Origin: Planctomycetota bacterium
GTDB lineage: Bacteria; Planctomycetota; Phycisphaerae; Phycisphaerales; UBA1924
DNA length: 5,193 nt
Assembly (NCBI GenBank): GCA_017303565.1
Contig: JAFLCM010000170.1
Coordinates: 650-5,842 of the forward strand
Direction: 5' to 3'
The notes below the pieces were generated by a model. That model saw nothing but the letters and a program-made list of their open reading frames with translations, was not told the DNA's origin and did no database searches. Positions 1-5,193 of this stretch are shown here, in pieces. How positions within the stretch are numbered: position 1 is the first letter of the stretch; each line of letters begins with the position of its first letter. The translations under genes were made by a program, and so were the position numbers.

Positions 1-670
1 TCTTCTCGCGTTTGACGCGGGGGGTGACGCCGGCGGTGAGCAGGGCGCGAAGGCGGTCGATGGCGTCGAGGGTCTTGGCGCGGAGGGCGTCGTCGAACAC
101 GACGTCCTGGCGGCGGCGGGTGGCGCCGTAGAACAGCGCGCCGGCGGGCACGCGGGTGCCGAGCATCTCCTCGAGGCAGAGCGCTTGTGCGCACAGTTGG
201 ATCTTGTCGGCGTCGTGGGACTTTGGGCGACCGCGCTTGTACTCGATGGGGAACGGGGTTGGCTGGTGGGAGTGATGGGGGGGCTCGGTCGTGGCGTCCG
301 GCTCTGTTGGGAACGCAGGGCCAATGAGAAACTCGTCGGACGCGGCTCGGAGAGCCGGGCCGCCGGGAGCCGCGTCAGCGCGAGTTGACCCGGTATGGAA
401 CTCCACGATGTCGGCCTTGCCGATGAGGCCGAGCGACTCGCTGGCGAGCGCGAGGGCGCGGACGATGCGGACGCCGGGGCGGGAGAGGTGACGCCCGCCG
501 CCGCGGGGGCCGGGCTCGTCGTTGTGGGCCTTTCTGTGGAGCGTGCGGCCTTCGACGGTCAGGCGGTTCTCGGCCCAGAGTCCTTCGATGTGGATGAGCG
601 CGCACTGCCGCTCGCAGAACACCAGGTGCTGCAGCGCGGAGATGGGGATGGGTTCCGGCGCCTCGGGCAA
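1..670 (-). CDS. cas4: CRISPR-associated exonuclease Cas4, type I-C (3' end beyond window)
   Basis: RecB-family nuclease with an iron-sulphur cluster that trims prespacers and helps Cas1-Cas2 pick PAM-adjacent spacers. My translation of the minus strand is open from 670 to the window edge: 223 residues, no stop. Seen: the N-terminal PIPISALQHLVFCERQCALI, which is very typical of I-C Cas4, with C19 as the probable first cluster ligand; H45 (motif I region); GKADIVEF with D87 (motif II); PIEYKRGRPKSH with E143 and K145 (motif III); and QLCAQALCLEEM from Q158 (motif IV). The three C-terminal cluster cysteines should lie just past position 1. The frame has no ATG upstream of the conserved region; TTG at 670 is the only ATG/GTG/TTG codon in frame between the cas7 stop and PIPISALQ, and it has a GGAG site 6 bases before it. 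It lies 55 bp after cas7, in the same operon. Residues 93-139 form an unusual proline/histidine-rich stretch between motifs II and III. Identity is secure; the start is probable. Confidence 0.95.
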   Translation of the reverse strand, partial: MPEAPEPIPISALQHLVFCERQCALIHIEGLWAENRLTVEGRTLHRKAHNDEPGPRGGGRHLSRPGVRIVRALALASESLGLIGKADIVEFHTGSTRADAAPGGPALRAASDEFLIGPAFPTEPDATTEPPHHSHQPTPFPIEYKRGRPKSHDADKIQLCAQALCLEEMLGTRVPAGALFYGATRRRQDVVFDDALRAKTLDAIDRLRALLTAGVTPRVKREK

Positions 671-676
671 GGGTTG

Positions 677-680
677 CTCC
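677..680 (-). promoter_or_regulatory. Ribosome binding site deciding the TTG start of cas4
   Basis: On the minus strand GGAG is followed by six bases (CAACCC) and then TTG. Because this reading frame offers no ATG or GTG between the cas7 stop and the first conserved Cas4 residues, this site is the main argument for choosing TTG at 670 as the start. A CTG further upstream (about 719) is the only other near-start codon I noticed, and I did not find a reason to prefer it. Confidence 0.6.
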
Positions 681-725
681 GGTGGGAGCGGCGCGACGGA
701 CGGCGGATCGAGAGGCAGAGGGCTC

Positions 726-1640
726 TTAGTGGACGAGCCAGCGTTCGAGCGTGACGCCCTCGGGCAGGCGCTTCTCGTCGACGCGGATCGTGAAGTCGGC
801 CTTGCTGCGCGGCGGGCGCTCGCCGGAACGGACCTCCGGCGCCGCCTCGCAGGTGATGAGGGAGAACAGTTGATCGGCGCGGGCGTTGCCCATGGCGCTG
901 TCGTGACGGAAGGCGAGAATCTCGACCGGCGCCATGGTGCCGCGGGCGGCGGAGCGGTCGTGGTCGAACATCATATTGAGGGCTTCCTTGACGAGGGCGA
1001 GGTCCGCCTCGGAGAACCCGGTGCCGTTGCGGTCGGGGTCGGCGAGCATCGGGCTGATGAAGAAGTGGTTGCGGATCAGGGCGTAGGGGATGGTGAACTT
1101 CCGGCCCATGGTGCGGTTGCCGCCGTCTTGCTTGGCGGACTCCTCGGGAGTGGTCACGGCGCAGCGGGTGACGGAGTGCTCGAGTTGGAGGATGGGGTGC
1201 AGGCTGCGGGCCATGGTGGCCTGGACCGGGCCGCGGACCTGGCCGCAGTTGACGCCGGTGCTCATCACGGCGCCAAAGGCCCGGATGTCGAAGAAGTTCT
1301 GGCACATCCAGGCGGTTAGTTCGCGGGACTTCTCATTGGCGGCCTTCTTGTCGTTGCTCTTGAGCTTCAGGGCCTCGTAGGCTCTTTCGTGCTGGCTGTT
1401 CAGCACGGCCTTCTCCTTCACGTAGATCTCGTACGGCGGCTTTTCGGCGTGCTTCATCCCGACGTAGTTGCGGATCTTCCGCTTCAGGCAGACGTCGGTG
1501 ACGAGGGCGTGGTTGGTCTCGGGGTCGATGCGCGGCATGTTGCCGGCGTCGGGGTCGCCGTTGGGGTTGCCGTCGGTGATGTCGAAGAAGTACGCGATGT
1601 CGTAGCGATTCTGGATGGCGGAGGTGGAGGGCTTGGGCAT
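726..1640 (-). CDS. cas7: Type I-C Cascade backbone protein Cas7 (Csd2 family)
   Basis: RAMP-fold backbone subunit that polymerises along the crRNA spacer in the I-C effector complex. The 304-residue product is of normal length for Csd2. Seen: the N-terminal family signature FDITDGNPNGDPDAGNMPRI at residues 19-38, followed by LVTDVCLKRKIRNYV at 46-60; FFDIRAFGAVMSTG at 116-129 with GQVRGPVQ at 133-140; the HSVTRCAVTT segment near 155-164; GRKFTIPYALIRNHFFI near 179-195; and a C-terminal LPEGVTLERWLVH tail. The start at ATG 1640 sits 10 residues before the conserved NRYD; the frame is open further upstream to an ATG at 1856, but that part overlaps cas8c and looks like shadow. The ribosome site is weak (only GAG, 7 bases before ATG). 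The gene lies 91 bp after cas8c and 55 bp before cas4. Identity is very secure. Confidence 0.98.
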   Translation of the reverse strand: MPKPSTSAIQNRYDIAYFFDITDGNPNGDPDAGNMPRIDPETNHALVTDVCLKRKIRNYVGMKHAEKPPYEIYVKEKAVLNSQHERAYEALKLKSNDKKAANEKSRELTAWMCQNFFDIRAFGAVMSTGVNCGQVRGPVQATMARSLHPILQLEHSVTRCAVTTPEESAKQDGGNRTMGRKFTIPYALIRNHFFISPMLADPDRNGTGFSEADLALVKEALNMMFDHDRSAARGTMAPVEILAFRHDSAMGNARADQLFSLITCEAAPEVRSGERPPRSKADFTIRVDEKRLPEGVTLERWLVH

Positions 1641-1653
1641 GGGTGGGCTCGGG
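1629..1653 (+). other. Five G-tracts spanning the cas7 start codon (potential G-quadruplex)
   Basis: The plus strand, which is the template strand for cas7, has GGG tracts at 1629-1631, 1635-1637, 1641-1643, 1645-1647 and 1651-1653, separated by loops of 3, 3, 1 and 3 bases. This satisfies the usual four-tract, 1-7 base loop G-quadruplex pattern twice over. The cas7 start codon occupies the loop at 1638-1640. The mRNA here is C-rich, so any quadruplex would be in DNA, not RNA. The pattern is seen directly; folding and effect are inference, and GC-rich DNA produces such patterns by chance. Confidence 0.5.
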
Positions 1654-1731
1654 TGTGTGCTTGGAGAGGGTGTGAGCGTACTGGCGAAGCATGGGGAGAC
1701 AGTGCTGGGTGGAGTCCCAGGAGTTGCGCGG
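1641..1731 (-). other. cas8c-cas7 intergenic spacer
   Basis: At 91 bp this is the longest gap between genes of the window. The coding strand is C-rich with recurring ACCC elements and no purine-rich ribosome site before cas7. A short inverted repeat, CTGGG-ACTCCA-CCCAG on the minus strand (1705-1709 with 1716-1720), gives only a 5-bp stem with no following T-run, so it is not a convincing terminator. I see no promoter boxes. An ATG at 1692 opens a frame that runs on inside cas7, but its arginine/histidine-rich product looks like a shadow. Confidence 0.5.
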
Positions 1732-2103
1732 TCAGTTGCCCTCGGCGGCCTTCTCTCGGACCTGGAAGTACGACTGCCGCTGGTGGTAGTAGCCGATGGC
1801 GAAGAGTCCCTGGGCTTCGAGGCTGAGCGTGCGCGGGAAAGACTCCAGTCGGCCAACGACGGCGCCGAGTTCCTTCTCGCGGACCGTGCGCTGGCCGGGG
1901 TTCTCGATCTTGTTCACGTGGTGTTGGGTGAGCCGGAGCAGACGAGGGAACACCGTCGCCGGGGTGCAACTGGCGGCGCCGAAGTAGCGATCCTTGATCG
2001 TGGTGTTGATGTTCCCGAGCGCGTTCTCCTGAATGCGCTCCAGCACGGCGAAGAGTCGTCCGAGGTTGTACGGTGTTGACTGCGAGTTCTCGTCGAGCGA
2101 CAC
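1732..2103 (-). CDS. cas11c: Internal small subunit Cas11c, translated from within cas8c
   Basis: Type I-C systems are known to make the Cas11 small subunit from an internal start near the 3' end of cas8c, in the same frame. Here codon 511 of cas8c is GTG, preceded on the minus strand by GGAGG and a 5-base spacer (TTCCC), which is a near-ideal ribosome site. Translation to the cas8c stop gives 123 residues, matching the size of about 120 residues known for Cas11c. The product begins SLDENSQSTPYNLGRLFAVL after the initiator and contains ERIQENALGNINTTIKDRYF, which are helical and well conserved at the C-terminus of I-C Cas8c. It would bind along the belly of the complex and stabilise the crRNA-target hybrid. 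No ATG occurs in frame in this part, so GTG is the best candidate. The protein is inferred from start context and family knowledge. Confidence 0.8.
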   Translation of the reverse strand: MSLDENSQSTPYNLGRLFAVLERIQENALGNINTTIKDRYFGAASCTPATVFPRLLRLTQHHVNKIENPGQRTVREKELGAVVGRLESFPRTLSLEAQGLFAIGYYHQRQSYFQVREKAAEGN

Positions 2104-3633
2104 GGGAACCTCCAGGTCGGGGTGTGAGCGGGTGAGGCAGGCGCGGATGACGGCGCAGCGCCGGTGCTGCGCCTGGCGGAAGTCGTTGCGGGTCTGGCTG
2201 TCGGCGAGGCCCTCGATCCGGCATCGAGCCACGACGCCGGCGAGGAGCGCTCGTGGGTAGGGGGCCCCGGTCAGGATCGAGCGGGTCACCTCCGCCGCGA
2301 GCGTGGGGTTCACACGCGACTCGTCGGCGAAACCGCCTTTGGGCATCGTGGTCTCGGCGACCAGCCGGCGCACGGACAAGGGCGGCGAATCCGGCGGCTC
2401 GGGGTGCATCGCGAGTTCGGCGTGGTACGTCCGGAGGCGTTCGACGATCGCACCGACGCTCGATGCCTCCCACAGCCGCACGCTCAAGCGCGACACGTTG
2501 GGTGAAAGCCCGAGGATGTAGAACGGCACCTCTTTCCCGGGGAGCAGCGTGACCGGCTCGCCCCGGCGGACCTTCTCGTAAATCGCTCGGGCTTCCTCGT
2601 CCGGGTCGGGGGATCCGCCCAGCAGAGAGATGCCGAGGCCTTCGCCCTCCGTGTCCCGAGGGACCGCGCCCGCCGCGTTGGTATCGAGCGTGGCGGCGAG
2701 CACGAGTTCGGCAGGTGAGGGTTTTTCGGCCCAGAAGACGATCGTGTCGCCGGCCAGCCGGACCCGGCGCTTCGGGTCGGTCGTGATGCGTGTCAGTGCG
2801 GTGCAGTACTTGAAGACGTCATCAACGCCGATGGGAGCGTTCTCGCCCTGTTCTTTCCCAAAGGAGTTGAACGAGGTCTGGTTGAACGAGACGAGCATCG
2901 CGCCCATGGCCTGAGAGCCGGCCACACCTTTGATTGCGGGCTTGTGGGTGAGCGCTATCGGGCGGGTGACGCCGTCGACGAGCGAGGGGGCGCCTTTGAG
3001 TTCGCCGGGGGACTCCTCCGTCTCGGCGTCCTCCCCCCCTGCCCACAAGCGTCCATTGGCTTCCCACCACGCGCGGACGGCCTCCCGCTCATGCACGTAG
3101 CCGTCGTCCAGGCGGAGCCGGAACACGCCGAAGTTGGTCGCGGTGTCCGCAAGGTCCTTGATTGCCTTCGCGTCGCTGGGCTTCCACGCCTCGAGGAACT
3201 TGCACACCGCGTCGAAGCCCTCGTCGTCGATCTCTTTCCGCAGCGCGAGGTGGCGGTCGCGGAACGCCTCGAACGCCTTCTTCGTGCGCTCCGGCTTGGG
3301 GTCCTCGGGCTTGAACCCCAGGAGGTACGCGCTGTTGTCCCACAGGAAGCACGGATTGAGTCCACTTCCTGAGGGCTTGCTTTGGCCGGGGAGAATGAGT
3401 TGCTTGGGGTGCTCTTCCTCCTTGATGGTGACGGTCGGCTGACCCTTGACCTTCTTGGTCACCTCGCGGCGCAGCGTGACGAACTCTCGGGTGATGCCCG
3501 CGGCGGAGAGCGTGCCGTTCTTGTTCAGGACGACGCAGAATCCGACCTTCTGGCTGCTGTAGCCCTCGGGCGCGACGGCGTCCTCTCCCTCGGCGGCGAG
3601 CCTGTCGTACAGCCTCACGAGTGCCGGGATCAT
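1732..3633 (-). CDS. cas8c: Type I-C Cascade large subunit Cas8c (Csd1 family)
   Basis: Large subunit of the I-C interference complex, responsible for PAM recognition and for recruiting Cas3 to the target. The product is 633 residues, within the usual Csd1 range (about 570-640). Seen: a typical N-terminus, ALVRLYDRLAAEG (4-16) and GYSSQKVGFCVVLNKNG (24-40); CFLWDNSAYLLGF (95-107); the conserved core LVSFNQTSFNSFGKEQGENA (247-266), with FKYCTALTRI following (274-283); VFWAEKP (299-305); FYILGLSPNVSRLSVRLW (371-388); and a helical C-terminus (511-633) that doubles as Cas11c. ATG at 3633 is chosen because homologues start at this motif and AGAGG lies 10 bases upstream; the longer open frame up to 3867 is arginine/proline-rich shadow inside cas5c. 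The ATG shares one base with the cas5c stop (TGATG), so translation is probably coupled. An acidic stretch at about 198-211 (GGEDAETEESPGE) contains a G7 tract. Identity is very secure. Confidence 0.98.
   Translation of the reverse strand: MIPALVRLYDRLAAEGEDAVAPEGYSSQKVGFCVVLNKNGTLSAAGITREFVTLRREVTKKVKGQPTVTIKEEEHPKQLILPGQSKPSGSGLNPCFLWDNSAYLLGFKPEDPKPERTKKAFEAFRDRHLALRKEIDDEGFDAVCKFLEAWKPSDAKAIKDLADTATNFGVFRLRLDDGYVHEREAVRAWWEANGRLWAGGEDAETEESPGELKGAPSLVDGVTRPIALTHKPAIKGVAGSQAMGAMLVSFNQTSFNSFGKEQGENAPIGVDDVFKYCTALTRITTDPKRRVRLAGDTIVFWAEKPSPAELVLAATLDTNAAGAVPRDTEGEGLGISLLGGSPDPDEEARAIYEKVRRGEPVTLLPGKEVPFYILGLSPNVSRLSVRLWEASSVGAIVERLRTYHAELAMHPEPPDSPPLSVRRLVAETTMPKGGFADESRVNPTLAAEVTRSILTGAPYPRALLAGVVARCRIEGLADSQTRNDFRQAQHRRCAVIRACLTRSHPDLEVPVSLDENSQSTPYNLGRLFAVLERIQENALGNINTTIKDRYFGAASCTPATVFPRLLRLTQHHVNKIENPGQRTVREKELGAVVGRLESFPRTLSLEAQGLFAIGYYHQRQSYFQVREKAAEGN
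2109..2113 (-). promoter_or_regulatory. Internal ribosome binding site for cas11c inside cas8c
   Basis: The minus strand reads GGAGG then TTCCC then GTG at 2103-2101. A full anti-Shine-Dalgarno match at a 5-base spacing is stronger than the site in front of cas8c, cas7 or cas4 in this operon. It lies in codons 507-509 of cas8c, specifying part of the DLEVPVSLDE stretch. Confidence 0.75.
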
Positions 3634-3635
3634 CA
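3631..3635 (-). other. cas5c/cas8c stop-start overlap (TGATG)
   Basis: The cas5c stop codon TGA and the cas8c start codon ATG share one base. Such overlaps usually mean translational coupling by ribosome re-initiation. AGAGG at 3644-3648, inside the cas5c coding sequence, lies 10 bases before the ATG, which is a little far for a strong independent site and fits coupling. Confidence 0.85.
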
Positions 3636-4307
3636 CGAGCGCACCTCTTTCGAGTTCGGGTGCGGGACGGAGACCACGCCGTCGCGCATCACGGCGCGGT
3701 AGAAGCGGGCGGTCATGCCGTGCTCGAAATCGATGTCGTGGAGCATGAAGCCGAGGTCGCGGTTGCCCTCGGGGGTTCCCGCGAGGGTGGAGCGCTCGAT
3801 CGGTCCCTCCACGAGTTCGAAGTCGCAAGCGAACTCCCTGCAGCCGAGGTAGGGTCGGTGGAAGCACTGCCCGGCGCGGGCGCGACGGCAGAACTGGTCG
3901 AGGTGCTTCGCCTCAGGCTTTGTCTCCGGGCCGCTGGCATCGATCACTTCGAAGTGCGCCTCGATCACGTACGCGACGTCCCGCAGCACGGTGGCGGCTC
4001 GCTGCTGGCGGTCCTCCTCGACGTACATGCCGAGCGTCCCGGTGCCGGAGTTCATCGCCGTGCGGACCGTCCCGGCCGGGATCACGCTGCCGACTTCGTT
4101 TCGTCTGAGGCTGGCGAAGCGGATGGGCCTTAGCACGTGGATGCGGTCAACCACCCACCGGATCTGCGGCTTCCAGTACACGGCCTCCAGCACCCCGCGA
4201 GCGGCCGAGGGCGTGATGATGTCGTAGGTTACCCGCTCGGCCTTCATTTCCGGGCGGGTGAAGAGGGCGTAGTCGCCCCAAACCTTGAGTTTGACGCCGT
4301 GGGTCAT
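3633..4307 (-). CDS. cas5c: Type I-C pre-crRNA endoribonuclease Cas5c (Cas5d)
   Basis: In I-C systems, which lack Cas6, Cas5c cleaves the repeat RNA hairpin to make crRNA and then caps its 5' handle in the effector complex. The product is 224 residues, normal for the family. Seen: KLKVWGDYALFTRPEMKAER (6-25), the RAMP N-terminus; TPSAARGVLEAVYWKP (32-47), with Y44 matching the catalytic tyrosine described in Bacillus halodurans Cas5c (Y46); EAKHLDQF with K134-H135 matching the catalytic Lys-His pair (K116-H117 there); and GQCFHRPYLGCREFA (146-160), a family hallmark. All three catalytic positions are therefore present. Start: ATG at 4307, with GAGG 6 bases upstream, 22 bp after the cas3 stop. 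The frame is open to ATGs at 4388 and 4385, but that would overlap cas3 and add 27 residues not seen in the family. It ends in the TGATG overlap with cas8c. Confidence 0.97.
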   Translation of the reverse strand: MTHGVKLKVWGDYALFTRPEMKAERVTYDIITPSAARGVLEAVYWKPQIRWVVDRIHVLRPIRFASLRRNEVGSVIPAGTVRTAMNSGTGTLGMYVEEDRQQRAATVLRDVAYVIEAHFEVIDASGPETKPEAKHLDQFCRRARAGQCFHRPYLGCREFACDFELVEGPIERSTLAGTPEGNRDLGFMLHDIDFEHGMTARFYRAVMRDGVVSVPHPNSKEVRS

Positions 4308-4313
4308 GTGAAA

Positions 4314-4317
4314 CCTC
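4314..4317 (-). promoter_or_regulatory. Ribosome binding site of cas5c
   Basis: The minus strand reads GAGG, six bases (TTTCAC), then ATG at 4307. This lies in the 22-bp gap after the cas3 stop and supports the short start of cas5c over the upstream ATGs at 4388 and 4385. Confidence 0.75.
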
Positions 4318-4329
4318 GTCGCTTGGGCC

Positions 4330-5193
4330 TCACGCGCATAGGTCGCGTGGTTCGGGCTCGCCGTTGAGCCGCAGCCCGACTTCATCATCGTACAGTGACT
4401 TGCTGATCAGGACGGACAACGTGGTGTCACCCCCGGTCACGTGTCCCTGAGATTGCAGGTGAGCGAGCGCCCATGGCGCCACGCTGACGCTGTAGCGCTG
4501 GGCCTGGCGGAGGTGATGCGCCTCAACTTTGTGGGATTGTTGGAGCAAACGGCACAGTTCCGCGCCTTCTTTTTCATAGGGCACGACCACCGGCACCGAC
4601 CACTGGTCGATGATGTTGTACTGCTCGGCCACGCTGCGGAACTTCAGGCGGTCGGGCGCGAGGTCGGCGGTCACGCTGATTCCGGCTCCGCCGTCCCACT
4701 CGTCCTTGCGTCTGAAGTACACCTCGCGAAACCAAGCCTCCACGGTGCTCAGGTCGAGCGGATCGGCGTTGTCCTGCAGCACGTCTCGGGTTGCCTCGAT
4801 CCGGCGCTTGATGTCGGGCGGCGGGTTCTCGTCCGTGTCGAAGACGAAGACATGTCCTCGCTCACTCAGTCGTCCCTCGCGGTTGCAGCGCCCGGCAGAC
4901 TGGATGATCGAGTCGAGCCCCGCCATCGCCCGGTAGACCACCGGGAAGTCGATGTCGATCCCCGCTTCGACCACCTGGGTGCTGATCACCCGGCAGGGAG
5001 CGTCGGGTTTCGCGAGTGCTTCTCTGATCTCCGCGACACGCGCGCTTCGGTGCTGAGGGCACATCAGGGCGCTCAGGTGACGGCACGGGGTTCCGGTGGC
5101 CCGAACGGCGTCGAAAAGGCGTGCCGCCTGCTTCCGCGTGTTGACGATCGTCAGGACTCGCGGCGTGCGGACGACGCGATCGACGACCTGCTC
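4330..5193 (-). CDS. cas3: CRISPR-associated helicase/nuclease Cas3, C-terminal part (5' end beyond window)
   Basis: Cas3 is recruited to target-bound Cascade, where it unwinds and degrades DNA in the 3'-to-5' direction. The window holds its last 287 residues; the frame is open through the right edge, so the HD nuclease and helicase domain 1 lie outside. Seen (numbering from the edge): RVLTIVNTRKQA (12-23), helicase motif IV; HLSALMCPQHR (39-49), typical of Cas3; ISTQVVEAGIDIDFP (70-84), motif V; SIIQSAGRCNREGR (95-108), motif VI with the arginines for ATP hydrolysis; then the Cas3 C-terminal domain with FRSVAEQYNIID (185-196), RYSVSV (233-238) and SLYDDEVGL (266-274). These C-terminal motifs are characteristic of the I-C form. 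An internal ATG at 5064 is not the true start, since motif IV lies upstream of it. It stops with TGA 22 bp before cas5c and heads the operon. Identity is very secure. Confidence 0.97.
   Translation of the reverse strand, partial: EQVVDRVVRTPRVLTIVNTRKQAARLFDAVRATGTPCRHLSALMCPQHRSARVAEIREALAKPDAPCRVISTQVVEAGIDIDFPVVYRAMAGLDSIIQSAGRCNREGRLSERGHVFVFDTDENPPPDIKRRIEATRDVLQDNADPLDLSTVEAWFREVYFRRKDEWDGGAGISVTADLAPDRLKFRSVAEQYNIIDQWSVPVVVPYEKEGAELCRLLQQSHKVEAHHLRQAQRYSVSVAPWALAHLQSQGHVTGGDTTLSVLISKSLYDDEVGLRLNGEPEPRDLCA

Noticed and set aside
522..1319. 265-residue open frame on the plus strand opposite cas7 and the start of cas4
   Set aside because: It is antisense to strongly conserved genes, has a low-complexity Gly/Ala/Val/Glu-rich composition and no recognisable motif; GC-rich genes commonly produce such open frames on the other strand.
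1705..1720. Inverted repeat after cas8c as a possible terminator
   Set aside because: Only a 5-bp stem with a 6-base loop and no T-run; too weak to claim.
1484..2473. 329-residue minus-strand frame overlapping the 3' half of cas8c and the 5' end of cas7
   Set aside because: Arginine/proline-rich frame-shifted shadow of two clearly identified genes.
2944..3372. 142-residue plus-strand frame opposite cas8c, considered as a possible antisense regulator
   Set aside because: No ribosome site or promoter that I could recognise, and its composition is that expected from the complement of a GC-rich gene.
3621..4133. 170-residue plus-strand frame opposite cas5c
   Set aside because: Antisense shadow of a gene with intact catalytic motifs; no family resemblance.
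4308..4388. Longer cas5c start at ATG 4388
   Set aside because: It would overlap the end of cas3 and add residues not found in the family; the ATG at 4307 has GAGG at good spacing right before the conserved N-terminus.
1..5193. CRISPR repeats, insertion sequences, tRNA genes or an unknown defence gene within the window
   Set aside because: No direct repeats with regular spacers, no terminal inverted repeats and no unexplained stretch longer than 91 bp; the whole window is accounted for by a standard type I-C operon.

Overview
The window holds most of a type I-C (Dvulg/Csd subtype) CRISPR-Cas operon, read entirely on the minus strand. In transcription order (right to left) the genes are cas3 (C-terminal part only, runs off at 5193), cas5c, cas8c, cas7 and cas4 (runs off at 1 just before its C-terminal cysteine cluster). 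This is the canonical I-C order, so the adaptation genes cas1 and cas2 and the CRISPR array are expected beyond position 1, and the HD nuclease and N-terminal helicase part of Cas3 beyond 5193. No repeat array, tRNA, rRNA, insertion sequence or recognisable promoter lies inside the window.

Layout: 5193-4330 cas3 C-terminus; 22-bp gap with a GAGG ribosome site; 4307-3633 cas5c, the pre-crRNA processing nuclease; TGATG stop/start overlap; 3633-1732 cas8c, the large subunit; inside its 3' end, 2103-1732, an in-frame GTG preceded by a perfect GGAGG that would give a 123-residue Cas11c small subunit; 91-bp gap; 1640-726 cas7, the backbone subunit; 55-bp gap; 670-1 cas4, which has no ATG and appears to start at TTG with a GGAG site.

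How they work together (established for I-C): Cas5c cuts precursor CRISPR RNA and stays on the 5' handle; several Cas7 copies coat the spacer; Cas8c recognises the PAM; Cas11c subunits line the belly of the complex; Cas3 is recruited to unwind and degrade the target. Cas4 works with Cas1-Cas2 to select PAM-bearing spacers.

The organism is a GC-rich bacterium, with dense GC third positions that produce many long shadow frames on the other strand. The sequence alone does not fix the phylum; a planctomycete- or proteobacterium-like source is only a guess. All recognised genes look intact apart from the two edge truncations. I see no new system. The points worth a second look are the internal cas11c start, a run of five G-tracts spanning the cas7 start codon, a linker insertion in Cas4, 7-base homopolymer tracts in cas4 and cas8c, and the weak ribosome site of cas7.
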